A DNA stretch of 28,501 nucleotides, from IMG/VR virus record IMGVR_UViG_3300009593_000089, positions 1 to 28,501 of that record; one strand, 5' to 3'. Positions 14,492-23,066 of the stretch are shown piece after piece. The position numbers were made by a program, and so were the translations under genes. Under the pieces are notes generated by a model. That model saw nothing but the letters and a program-made list of their open reading frames with translations, searched no databases and was not told the origin of the DNA. The DNA is from a virus. Positions within the stretch are counted from its first letter, which is position 1. Every line of letters begins with the position of its first letter.

Positions 14492-17400
14492 ATGGCTGAA
14501 GTTAAAAACGCTTTTATAAAGTCCAAGATGAACAAAGACCTGGATGACAGGCTGTTACCATCTGGAGAATATCGCGATGCGCAAAATGTTCAGATCAGTA
14601 GATCAGAAGGTTCAGATGTGGGGGCATTAGAAAACGTTTTAGGAAACTCAGAAGTATTATTTAACGGGCAAAAGTTCTCTACTCTTGTAGGTGCTGCTAA
14701 CATTAAATGTATAGGTGAATTTGTAGATGAAAATAACACAACTATATATAGTTTTTGGACAGATAATTTTGACACTCAAGCTGAAACTAATATTATATAT
14801 AACCCTGCAGCAAAAAACTATATCATGGGGTACAACCAACAGAGTGGTGAATTTGCTGTATTAGTAGAAGGTGCTTTTTTAAATTTCTCACAAACTAATC
14901 ATATAATAGGGATTAATATTATTGAAGGTCTTTTATTTTGGACTGATAATAGAAACCAACCTAGAAAAATAAATGTTGATGCAGCTAATAGCTTTGGTAG
15001 TGCTTATGTAGTACCAACTTATTATACTGATGAAGATTCTATATCTGTATCTAAATATAATCCTTATCAACCTATAGAAGTTTTAAATGTAAGTAGTCAA
15101 GCTGGTCAACCAGTTATAACGGCGGATACTAATGGTGTTGTTAGTGATTCTAAGACTATTATAGTAGATAATGTTGTGGGAGTAGTTGCAGTAGGACTAG
15201 GTGTATCAGGCACAGGTGTTAAAAGTGGAACTATCGTAACAAAAATAAATAGCGTTACTAGTTTTGATACAAATAAATCTAACACTATAGCAAACAACAT
15301 TGCTTTAACTTTTGGTGGATTAGAAACTACCATGTATGATGTTACATCTACAACATTACCAGATGGAACAGCAAACCCTTATTTAGACGCTACTTATGGT
15401 GGTGATCCTCAATTTTTAGAAGATAAATTTATAAGATTTAGTTATAGATTTAAATTCGATGATGGTGAATATTCTATATTTGCACCATTTACTCAATCAA
15501 TGTTTATCCCTAAACAAGATGGTTATTTTATAAGTGATGATGAAAAACTTACTTATGAAAGTACTATTGTAGATTTTATGGAAAACAAAGTAACAAAAAT
15601 AGATTTACTTATTCCTCTTCCTGCAACCCGCGCTGTTCTTCAAGCTACAACAACATCCCCAATTAAAATTACAGAAATAGATATTCTATATAAAGAATCT
15701 GATGGCCAAGCTATAAGAGTAGTAGATACTATTAAAGTAGAAAATGCTCCTCCATGGAATACTAGTCTTACGGATGATGTGTATATTTATAGTTATGAAT
15801 CTACAAAACCTTATAAAACTTTACCAGAAGATGAATTAATAAGGGTATATGATAGAGTACCTGTAAGAGCTAAAGCTCAAGAGTTAATAAGTAATAGAAT
15901 TACATATGGTAATTTTCAAGACAAACATACTCCACCTCCTTCTTTAGATTATCAAGTAGGTGTGTCTGATAAAGCAGCAAACACATTAGCGTATAGTAGT
16001 CACGCAATTACTGAATATCCTAATCATTCTCTAAAACAGAATAGAAATTATCAAGTTGGTATTGTTTTATCAGATAAATTTGGTAGACAATCAAGCACAA
16101 TATTATCTAATAGTTTAGCAAGCTTAACAGCTGGGGGATTTGGAGCTGATACTGTTTATAGTCCTTATCGTTGTGACCCTGCAACTGGTGGTTGTGCAGA
16201 TACAGTTGCTCCAGCTTGGCCAGGCGAATCTTTAAAAGTTTTATTTAATGACACGATTAATAGTGATTCTCCAGCTATAGTACCTAAAGAAAATGGTACC
16301 CCGGGTTTATATAATTCAGATAAAACTAACGCAAACTATAATCCTTTAGGTTGGTATTCTTATAAAATTGTAGTTAAACAACAAGAACAAGAATATTATA
16401 ATGTATATTTACCTGGAGTGATGAAAGGTAATCCTGATGGAACAAACACTGGTGGAGCTTTATCAAATATTGTATTAATAAATGATAATATAAATAAAGT
16501 TCCTAGAGATCTTAGTGAAGTTGGACCACAACAAAAACAATTTAGAAGTTCTGTACAATTATTTGGTAGAGTTCAAAATGATGCAGCGACCGGAGTGGTA
16601 ACAACAGCTGGTAACGAACAGTTTTATCCCGGAAGATTAAGTGATACAGTTAGTATTATTCAAGATTTAAGAGATCTATTTGATATAGATGTTACTATAG
16701 TTAATACACTTGATGTATGGGGTTTTTATACAGCTAAATCTAATCCTTTAATAGGACAAGTAATTACTACTCAAGCTTTTGGAGTAATAGCAGATGCAAG
16801 TAGCCCTTATGATCCTATAGAATATTTAGCAATTTATGAAACTGAACCAGAAGTTTCTAGATTAGATATTTACTGGGAAACTTCTACAACAGGTTTAATA
16901 TCAGATTTAAACACGGCGGTTGCTACAGACACGGGAGGAGTATGGTCTACTGGAGGATTTGTACTTAATTTAGAAGAAGATGATGCACTTAATACTGTAG
17001 TTGCTGGTCCGTTTTACGGGGAAGATGTTATTGGAACTCAAATACCTAGTGCAAGAATTGATACTGATCCAGCAAATGGAAAATGGAGTGTTTTTGATAG
17101 CAAAGCAATACCTGAAAATGTTACAAGTAAATTTACATTAGTAGAATCTGCGGGAAGTCCTTATACATATACTTTAAAAACGGCTGAGAAATTTTATTAT
17201 GGACCTGATGCTTCTACTACTGGTAATTATGAATTTAATTTTACATATGATATAAGTGGAGACGAAAGTACTCCACCAGCTCAATCAGGACAATTAGGTA
17301 ATATACCACCTACAATAGATGGTACATGTCCAAGAAATATTACGGTAACCACTGATGCTTTGCCTGCTATAGTTACATTAACAGGTAAAAATGGATCTGC

Positions 17401-18547
17401 AGATACCACAAGAGATACAGATAACTTAACATGGTCTATTGTATCTCAAACACAAGGAGGAAGTCCAGTTAGTATATTTACAATGACAACAGTAGCTAAC
17501 CAAGGTGTAATTACGGCTGCTACTGGAGCTGCAACTTACGCTGTAGTTGCTAGAGTAACAGATGCAGGTGGATTAACAGCTGATTGTACTTTAAATATTA
17601 CAATAGGTCAACCTGAGGTTCCTGGTAGATTTGTTCAAACTTCTCCCCCTATGAACGATGGAGATGGTTCAAGATATTATTTTAGCCCAAGTTATACTGC
17701 TTTAGATACAACACCTACAGGACCAATCGCTGCTAATGTATATGGAACTTCTTTAGTTGCTCCAGCTACAACTAACAGCAGTCTTTATTGTACAACTCCA
17801 GGTGATACAGGTGATTACACTTTCATTAGAGACAAACAGTCAGCTGGTTTAGGTATAAGTGAAGGAGCTTTTTACGTACAATTTTGGGGAGAATCAAGTA
17901 ACACAGGGCTTTCTGGAGCTATTGAAGTACAAGCAACAGTAGAATATAGAGCAAGTTCTGCTAGCCCTTGGACCGTGGCAGTAGATGTTGATAATTCATT
18001 GATTGGGGTAAGTACTACATCTGATTATAGTGGTACATATTCTGGTTCATATGGAGCAGTAGGTGAAGGAGGAATGACTAATACAAGTGGTACAAATAAA
18101 ATGACTTTAGGAGCTAGTTTAACTAGTACGTCTGGAGTAAGAAGAGTTTTTGCTTTTGACTTACCAGGCGAATATAGAATAACAATGGGGGCGTTAGAAG
18201 GAACAGGTTGTAATTGGAATAATTGTGCTTCTACTAAAAATATAAATGTAAGTCAAGGGTTTATAATGGGGGATTATAATTATGCAGGTGGTGTTTCTAC
18301 TCCTCAACAATATCAATATAATGTAGGTGGTGTAACTTATTATGCTAAAGAACATATAACTAAATATGTAACTCAATTATATACTGATTTAAACCTTACT
18401 ACAAAAGCTACATTTGGTGGAAGTGTTGTTAAAACATTTTATAGACCAAGTGTTAATTGGGAATACACTAAAGATGGATCTTATACTGCTACGTTTAATG
18501 CACTTGGTGCTAGAACTACCGTGTCTGCACCCGTACTTTATCCCTAG
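14492..18547 (+). CDS. Giant tail 'stabilization'-type protein with inserted domains
   Basis: This 1351-residue protein starts FIKSKMNKDLDDRLLPSGEY, then RDAQNVQI and EGSDVGALENVLGN. This signature is shared by the stabilization/muzzle-type tail proteins of crAss-like and many marine phages. It probably forms the tail hub or muzzle below the connectors. Residues about 207-278 (GLGVSGTGVKSGTIVTKINS) look like a small adhesin-type repeat domain inserted near the core. Residues about 933-1042, starting near NIPPTIDGTCPRNITVTTDA and ending DCTLNITIGQPE, resemble a cadherin/Ig-like domain. The last 300 residues are Gly/Ser/Thr/Tyr-rich beta sequence that may be surface exposed. The next gene begins 30 bases downstream and looks like the continuation of the same assembly. 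Confidence 0.75.
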   Translation: MAEVKNAFIKSKMNKDLDDRLLPSGEYRDAQNVQISRSEGSDVGALENVLGNSEVLFNGQKFSTLVGAANIKCIGEFVDENNTTIYSFWTDNFDTQAETNIIYNPAAKNYIMGYNQQSGEFAVLVEGAFLNFSQTNHIIGINIIEGLLFWTDNRNQPRKINVDAANSFGSAYVVPTYYTDEDSISVSKYNPYQPIEVLNVSSQAGQPVITADTNGVVSDSKTIIVDNVVGVVAVGLGVSGTGVKSGTIVTKINSVTSFDTNKSNTIANNIALTFGGLETTMYDVTSTTLPDGTANPYLDATYGGDPQFLEDKFIRFSYRFKFDDGEYSIFAPFTQSMFIPKQDGYFISDDEKLTYESTIVDFMENKVTKIDLLIPLPATRAVLQATTTSPIKITEIDILYKESDGQAIRVVDTIKVENAPPWNTSLTDDVYIYSYESTKPYKTLPEDELIRVYDRVPVRAKAQELISNRITYGNFQDKHTPPPSLDYQVGVSDKAANTLAYSSHAITEYPNHSLKQNRNYQVGIVLSDKFGRQSSTILSNSLASLTAGGFGADTVYSPYRCDPATGGCADTVAPAWPGESLKVLFNDTINSDSPAIVPKENGTPGLYNSDKTNANYNPLGWYSYKIVVKQQEQEYYNVYLPGVMKGNPDGTNTGGALSNIVLINDNINKVPRDLSEVGPQQKQFRSSVQLFGRVQNDAATGVVTTAGNEQFYPGRLSDTVSIIQDLRDLFDIDVTIVNTLDVWGFYTAKSNPLIGQVITTQAFGVIADASSPYDPIEYLAIYETEPEVSRLDIYWETSTTGLISDLNTAVATDTGGVWSTGGFVLNLEEDDALNTVVAGPFYGEDVIGTQIPSARIDTDPANGKWSVFDSKAIPENVTSKFTLVESAGSPYTYTLKTAEKFYYGPDASTTGNYEFNFTYDISGDESTPPAQSGQLGNIPPTIDGTCPRNITVTTDALPAIVTLTGKNGSADTTRDTDNLTWSIVSQTQGGSPVSIFTMTTVANQGVITAATGAATYAVVARVTDAGGLTADCTLNITIGQPEVPGRFVQTSPPMNDGDGSRYYFSPSYTALDTTPTGPIAANVYGTSLVAPATTNSSLYCTTPGDTGDYTFIRDKQSAGLGISEGAFYVQFWGESSNTGLSGAIEVQATVEYRASSASPWTVAVDVDNSLIGVSTTSDYSGTYSGSYGAVGEGGMTNTSGTNKMTLGASLTSTSGVRRVFAFDLPGEYRITMGALEGTGCNWNNCASTKNINVSQGFIMGDYNYAGGVSTPQQYQYNVGGVTYYAKEHITKYVTQLYTDLNLTTKATFGGSVVKTFYRPSVNWEYTKDGSYTATFNALGARTTVSAPVLYP

Positions 18548-18577
18548 TAAGTAAATTAATAAATAAGTGATAATAAT

Positions 18578-20017
18578 ATGGGAGCTATTATAGAAGTAAA
18601 ATACTTTAATTCTTTTCTTTTGAAAAAGACTTATGACTCAGCAACAAGCGCGCCGGGTTGGAATGGTTCTTTTGGTGTACCTACAGGAGTTGATGGTCAT
18701 TATCCAGTTTTTGCTACGTCAGTAAATGCAGATAGTTGGGTTATAGAAGAGGCGAGAATAAGGGGTGGTTATAATAATACTAACGTAGACTACGGGGTTA
18801 AAGCTTATTTAGTAGAAGATGAACCTAATTCTTCTGTGAGATCAAATGCTATGATTTATTCAGGTATTTTTAACTCACGAACTGGTATAAACAATTCAAA
18901 TGTTTTCTCCGTGGGTACTGATATCACAAAAGCTGCTGATCCAATCAACGGTTCTATCCAAAAATTATATGCTGAAGATACAGCATTGATTATTTTCCAA
19001 CAAGATAAAGTTAGTAGAGCACCTATAGATAAAGATGTTATTTATAATGCTGAAGGTGGAGGAAGTTTATCAGCTTCTAATATGGTTATAGGTGATATAA
19101 TTCCTTATGCAGGTGAATATGGTATTAGTAATAATCCAGAAAGTTTTGCAGTATATGGATATCAAAAATATTTTACTGATAAAAATAGAAATGCAGTATT
19201 AAGATTATCTAGAGATGGTATAACAGAAATAGCTAATTACGGAATGATTGATTATTTTAGAGATCAATTTGGTGTATTAGATAGTACAACTTGGGGTGCG
19301 GGAAAAGCATTAGGGGCTTATGATATATATAATAAACAATATGTATTATCACTACAACAAAGTCCTAAAGCACATGATGGTACTATTAACCCTTCTCCTT
19401 CTACAGCTACATTAGTTTTTGACGAAAGAGTATTAGGTTGGACAAGTTTTTTCAACTATATACCAGATCAAATCTTCAGTTTACAAAGTAATTATTATAG
19501 CTTTAAAGATGGAGGGTTATGGAAACATTACGATACTACAACTATACCACCTAATAGAAATAATTTTTACGGAACCCAATACAATTCTTCTATACAATTT
19601 GTTTTTAATCCGGAGGTGAGTTTGTCTAAAGTATTTAAAACAGTTAACTACGAAGGTAGTAATGGTTGGGAGGTGAGTCAATTTGATGCCGCAAGATCTT
19701 TTGAATTAGTAGATTCTTGTAACACGGTGTTAAGTTATACTGATGGAGCTTATGACTCGGCTGGTAACACAGGAACCGCAGTGCTATTAGCTAATCAACC
19801 CGTACGTTATGCTGGTTTTGTTAAAAAAGAAGGAAAATACTTTGCAAACTTAGTAAATAATAGTACAGCAACGACAGGTGAAGTTATTTTTGGTAGCGCA
19901 ATGACTGGTGTTAAAGGTTATTATGCAACTGTCACAATAGAAACAGACGACACATCAAGATCTAATCCAGTAGAATTATTTGCTGTATCTTCAGATTTTG
20001 TAGAGTCATCATATTAA
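18578..20017 (+). CDS. Tail structural protein, probable partner of the stabilization protein
   Basis: This 479-residue beta-rich protein contains VIEEARIRGGYNNTNVDYGV (56-75) and YSGIFNSRTGINNSNVFSVG (91-110). It continues with GSIQKLYAEDTALIIFQQDK (121-140) and FTDKNRNAVLRLSRDGITEI (202-221). I recall these blocks from large tail proteins of crAss-like and marine phages, where they often seem to be joined to the MNKDLDDRL-type region carried here by the preceding gene. Several stop codons in the 30-base gap show that the two are separate genes. The repeated surface-type sequence suggests a tail hub, muzzle or nozzle component. No catalytic motif is apparent. Confidence 0.7.
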   Translation: MGAIIEVKYFNSFLLKKTYDSATSAPGWNGSFGVPTGVDGHYPVFATSVNADSWVIEEARIRGGYNNTNVDYGVKAYLVEDEPNSSVRSNAMIYSGIFNSRTGINNSNVFSVGTDITKAADPINGSIQKLYAEDTALIIFQQDKVSRAPIDKDVIYNAEGGGSLSASNMVIGDIIPYAGEYGISNNPESFAVYGYQKYFTDKNRNAVLRLSRDGITEIANYGMIDYFRDQFGVLDSTTWGAGKALGAYDIYNKQYVLSLQQSPKAHDGTINPSPSTATLVFDERVLGWTSFFNYIPDQIFSLQSNYYSFKDGGLWKHYDTTTIPPNRNNFYGTQYNSSIQFVFNPEVSLSKVFKTVNYEGSNGWEVSQFDAARSFELVDSCNTVLSYTDGAYDSAGNTGTAVLLANQPVRYAGFVKKEGKYFANLVNNSTATTGEVIFGSAMTGVKGYYATVTIETDDTSRSNPVELFAVSSDFVESSY

Positions 20018-20027
20018 ATTAAATTAA

Positions 20028-20429
20028 ATGAATACAAGAACATTAACTGAGTCTGATTATGAAATATTATCAGACTGGTGGAAAGCGTGGAATTGGCCCG
20101 TAATGGCAAAAGATATGTTACCGGATAATGGTACGGGTGGTATAATGATAGAGAATGAAGGTGAAAATATAGTAGCTGGATTTTTATACTGGAGCAATTC
20201 TAAAATGGTATGGCTTGACTGGATTATATCTAATCCTAATGCAGATAAAAAAATACGTAAACAAGCTATAGAACTGTTAATACTTACAGCAGAACAAATG
20301 GTTAAAGAAGCTGGGAGTAAATACATGATGTCTATAAGTAGGAGTAATAGCTTATTAAAAATACATGAAAAAATAGGGTGGAGTATAGATAAAACCCCAT
20401 CACACGAAATGATAAAAGTGATAATTTAA
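20028..20429 (+). CDS. GNAT-like acetyltransferase
   Basis: This 133-residue protein has the layout of a GNAT fold. It begins LTESDYEILSDWWKAWNWPV (6-25) and has GGIMIENEGENIVAGFLYWS (37-56), then a strand MVWLDWIISNP and a basic helix (KIRKQAIELLILTAEQMVKE). It closes with SNSLLKIHEKIGWSI (106-120). This fits the substrate-side helices, the acetyl-CoA-binding strand-helix and the C-terminal 'L-I-x-x-x-x-x-x-G-F' strand of the superfamily. The pyrophosphate-binding Q/RxxGxG/A loop is degenerate (NADKKIRKQAIEL), so acetyl-CoA binding is uncertain. I recall similar small proteins in the structural clusters of marine phages. The target could be a virion or host protein. A start ten bases after the tail gene and an end eleven bases before the next gene indicate co-transcription. 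Confidence 0.7.
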   Translation: MNTRTLTESDYEILSDWWKAWNWPVMAKDMLPDNGTGGIMIENEGENIVAGFLYWSNSKMVWLDWIISNPNADKKIRKQAIELLILTAEQMVKEAGSKYMMSISRSNSLLKIHEKIGWSIDKTPSHEMIKVII

Positions 20430-20440
20430 AATTAAAGGAT

Positions 20441-21214
20441 ATGGCAGTAATATCAGCAACAACAGCCTTAACGATTGGGGCAGTAGCCGCAGGAACAGCA
20501 GCAACCGCAGCCGTTGTTGGAGGCGCAGTACAATCAGGCCAAGAGCACAAATCAATGCGTAGGGCACGAGATGCAAAAGAAGCGGCGGCGTTTAAAGTAA
20601 AAGAATTACAAGATGCTAGACAAAAAATTATAAATCCTTATGCAGGTGTTACATCATTAGCTGACATGGCAACTGATCTAACCGGTATGATGAGTAACCC
20701 TTATGCTCAATTAGGGGTTGCTACACAAGCTGCTGAAATTCAAGCAGAAGAAGCTGATATATCATTAGCTAATACTTTAGACATGTTAAGAGCTACAGGA
20801 GCTAGCGCGGGTGGAGCAACTGCTTTAGCACAAGCTGCTTTAGCAAGTAAGTCTGGGGTAGCCGCTAGTATAGAACAACAAGAGGCTCGAAACGAACAAC
20901 TAAAAGCTCAAGGTGCTCAAAACTTAATGCAAGCACAAATAACAGAACAACAAAGGTTACAAGGTATTGCAATATCTGAAGGTCAAAGAGAACAAGCTGC
21001 AGATGCTCAAGGGAAATTATTTGAGTTTGAAGCACAAGAAGATAGAGATAACGCAGATATTGCTTATAATATATCTAAAGAAACTGGAGCTGCTCAAAGA
21101 GAAGATGCATCTAGACAAAGAAGAGATGCTGCTACTGCAGGAATATTTACTGGAATAGGTAATGTTGCTAGTGGGGTTGCAAGCTCTGCCTTTACCATGG
21201 GTATGGGAAAGTAG
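20441..21214 (+). CDS. Internal virion protein, Ala/Gln-rich; probable frameshift donor
   Basis: This 257-residue protein has a hydrophobic Ala-rich N-terminus (about 1-30) that could insert in a membrane. A conserved-looking block follows, with INPYAGVTSLADMATDLTGM (64-83), SNPYAQLGVATQAAEIQAEE (86-105) and ATGASAGGATALAQAALASK (118-137). Long Gln/Ala/Glu-rich helices follow (about 140-230). This resembles small pilot or internal virion proteins of short-tailed phages (T7 gp14-like in logic, not sequence). The zero frame ends ATG GGA AAG TAG. The slippery heptamer GGGAAAG (21205-21211) is in the right phase and is followed by a GC-rich hairpin. A -1 slip would extend the protein to 306 residues. 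Confidence 0.75.
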   Translation: MAVISATTALTIGAVAAGTAATAAVVGGAVQSGQEHKSMRRARDAKEAAAFKVKELQDARQKIINPYAGVTSLADMATDLTGMMSNPYAQLGVATQAAEIQAEEADISLANTLDMLRATGASAGGATALAQAALASKSGVAASIEQQEARNEQLKAQGAQNLMQAQITEQQRLQGIAISEGQREQAADAQGKLFEFEAQEDRDNADIAYNISKETGAAQREDASRQRRDAATAGIFTGIGNVASGVASSAFTMGMGK

Positions 21215-21231
21215 GTGCCGGAGGCGGCGCT
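21205..21231 (+). promoter_or_regulatory. Candidate -1 frameshift signal (slippery heptamer plus hairpin)
   Basis: G-GGA-AAG (21205-21211) is read in the zero frame of the upstream gene and fits X-XXY-YYZ. It is the same heptamer used for the lambda G/GT frameshift. The stop TAG follows at 21212-21214. A GC-rich hairpin lies at 21215-21230 (GTGCCG and CGGCGC around GAGG), in an otherwise AT-rich region. The spacer is only about three bases, shorter than usual. A longer outer pairing (GGGTAT at 21199-21204 with ATACCC at 21233-21238) is also possible. Confidence 0.6.
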
Positions 21232-21360
21232 AATACCCCCATGAGTTACAAGGATTGGTCTAGTAATGCAATGAATAAATCTGGAATGTATCAAGCAGGT
21301 TTAATGAAAAATGTAGATACAAGTAGAAAAGCTTATAGGGCATATAAAAAAACTTTTTAA
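21211..21360 (+). CDS. -1 frame extension (49 codons), possible trans-frame C-terminus
   Basis: Read in the -1 frame from 21211, this gives VGAGGGANTPMSYKDWSSNA and ends RKAYRAYKKTF before TAA at 21358-21360. The Gly-rich start looks like a linker and the basic tail is helix-like, so the frame appears coding. The first ATG is at 21241 (39 codons). It follows ggcgctaataccccc, unlike the A/T-rich leaders of every other gene here, and may be buried in secondary structure. Expression by frameshifting from the upstream gene therefore seems likelier than independent initiation. It is also possible that the two were one gene split by an indel or sequencing error. Confidence 0.55.
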   Translation, partial: VGAGGGANTPMSYKDWSSNAMNKSGMYQAGLMKNVDTSRKAYRAYKKTF

Positions 21361-21373
21361 ATAATAAAACAAT

Positions 21374-23056
21374 ATGGGATATAAAATACCAGGAGCAGAC
21401 TATACAATCTCTAATAAACTAGAAGTTAACCCAGGTGGACAAGGATTAACTTCACTTGGAAACATGTTTGCACAACTAGGTAACGCTTATGTAGCTAATC
21501 AAAAGAAAACTAATGAATTGAAACAATTAAAAAATGAATATAGGGTTTCAACTATGTTAGCTAATGATCAAATTGTCGATGGTTTATTACTAAAAGGAGA
21601 AGAACAAATTAAAGATAAAGGTATTTATGAACAGTGGTCTGCAGAAGTTATAAAAAGAGGGGAAGAAGCTACTCAAGCTCAAATAGATATACAGTTTGGA
21701 GATTTATCCCCCGAAGATGAAAAAGCTAAAAGAGAAATACTTACAAATTTTAGCAGGTATAATAACAAAAGTTTAACTACTATGGGTAGATATCTGGCGG
21801 ATGTAGAAGCATATAAAAAATCTAAATTAGATTCTAATAATACAGATACTGTAATAGGTGATATGGAAACCGGCGAACAACTTTTAAACACTATAACATT
21901 AGACGCAAGTTCAGGGGCAGATATTAATACTCTTTATGACGGAGCTACTTCTTCGCGAACACTTAAAGTTTCAGGTAATGACAATGTGTTGCATTCTAAA
22001 GTTAGTATTCCTGCTAACAGTTCGTTTATAACACATATGAAAGCACATCCTAAATTTAAAGATGTACTTAAAAATGGTATTGAAGCTGGTAATATAAAAC
22101 AAGATGAAAATGGTAATTATATTTTTGAAAGAGAGATAAACTTTAATGCCTACGAAGGTGAAGAAGGTTTTGATTTTGTTGTACCTATGGGTGAAAAATT
22201 AAATAGAGATGAAGTATTGCATGTTAGTGGGTTCACTGATAAAGATAATAATATTATGGATAAAGCGTTTGTTCATACAAACGTAGGGCAAGATCGAGAA
22301 GGAACTGAAGATGATACACCTATATTAACTTATGAAACTACTGAAAATTTAGCTAATAATAATGTAAGTATAAAATCACATGAAATTGTTGATATAAATA
22401 AACTTAACAATAGCGATGAATTCAATGCAATGATAAGTTCAGAAACTGCGACTTTATTAAGTGAAAATAGAACTGCAGTTATAGCAACTAACCTAGCTAA
22501 TAATTATGATGTTTCAGGTAAAGTTGTTATGGGGAATAAAACTTATGATTCTGTAAAAGATTTTTTAGATGGAGGTACGTTAGAACAGAAAAAAACTTGG
22601 ATTAATTTACAAATTAGAAATAATATACTAACTGGTAAAGAAGGAATATTTGGAGGAATGCAAGATCCCGCAACCAAAGGAGTAAGTTTAGTAAGAAAAA
22701 AAGTAGATTCTAAACTGCTTAAATATTTAAATGATAATAATGTTCTTAATGCTGCAGGTCAAACATATAGCGCGGGTGACGATGTGTATATGAGGGTAAC
22801 TAATGATGTAGAAAAAATTGTTAAAGATGATGGTCCTACTTTTGCTGAAAGAATGAGAGCTGGTTTAAAAGCAAAAAATCCAAACCTTGGATCACTGTTT
22901 GCTGTTCCGATAAAACCAAAAGGTTACGATCAACAAATAGTTTATTTTCCAGCAAAAGGTGAAGACCCAGCAGGTGTTTATAGAGTAGGCACAGACGGAA
23001 TGAAAGTTATAGGCGCACAAGCAATACCACCATCAAGTTTAGCATCACTCTTTTAA
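21374..23056 (+). CDS. Internal virion (cargo-type) protein
   Basis: This 560-residue protein has the N-terminus GADYTISNKLEVNPGGQGLT (7-26), then SLGNMFAQLGNAYVANQKKT (27-46) and a long charged helical region to about 165. The rest is mixed alpha/beta with no recognised enzyme motif. The segment order (PGG linker, LGNM-type helix, helical stalk) resembles large virion-internal proteins placed next to the giant protein genes in crAss-like phages. The hydrophobic N-terminal half-helix could help membrane contact. It lies between the frameshift-type internal protein and the giant gene, and so probably belongs to the ejectosome or capsid cargo. The function is inferred from position only. Confidence 0.6.
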   Translation: MGYKIPGADYTISNKLEVNPGGQGLTSLGNMFAQLGNAYVANQKKTNELKQLKNEYRVSTMLANDQIVDGLLLKGEEQIKDKGIYEQWSAEVIKRGEEATQAQIDIQFGDLSPEDEKAKREILTNFSRYNNKSLTTMGRYLADVEAYKKSKLDSNNTDTVIGDMETGEQLLNTITLDASSGADINTLYDGATSSRTLKVSGNDNVLHSKVSIPANSSFITHMKAHPKFKDVLKNGIEAGNIKQDENGNYIFEREINFNAYEGEEGFDFVVPMGEKLNRDEVLHVSGFTDKDNNIMDKAFVHTNVGQDREGTEDDTPILTYETTENLANNNVSIKSHEIVDINKLNNSDEFNAMISSETATLLSENRTAVIATNLANNYDVSGKVVMGNKTYDSVKDFLDGGTLEQKKTWINLQIRNNILTGKEGIFGGMQDPATKGVSLVRKKVDSKLLKYLNDNNVLNAAGQTYSAGDDVYMRVTNDVEKIVKDDGPTFAERMRAGLKAKNPNLGSLFAVPIKPKGYDQQIVYFPAKGEDPAGVYRVGTDGMKVIGAQAIPPSSLASLF

Positions 23057-23066
23057 AAAATAAAAT

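Noticed and set aside
21241-21360. Independent 39-codon gene starting at ATG 21241
   Set aside because: Its leader is C-rich and probably structured, unlike all other starts here; the -1 extension model explains the frame better, although this is not excluded.
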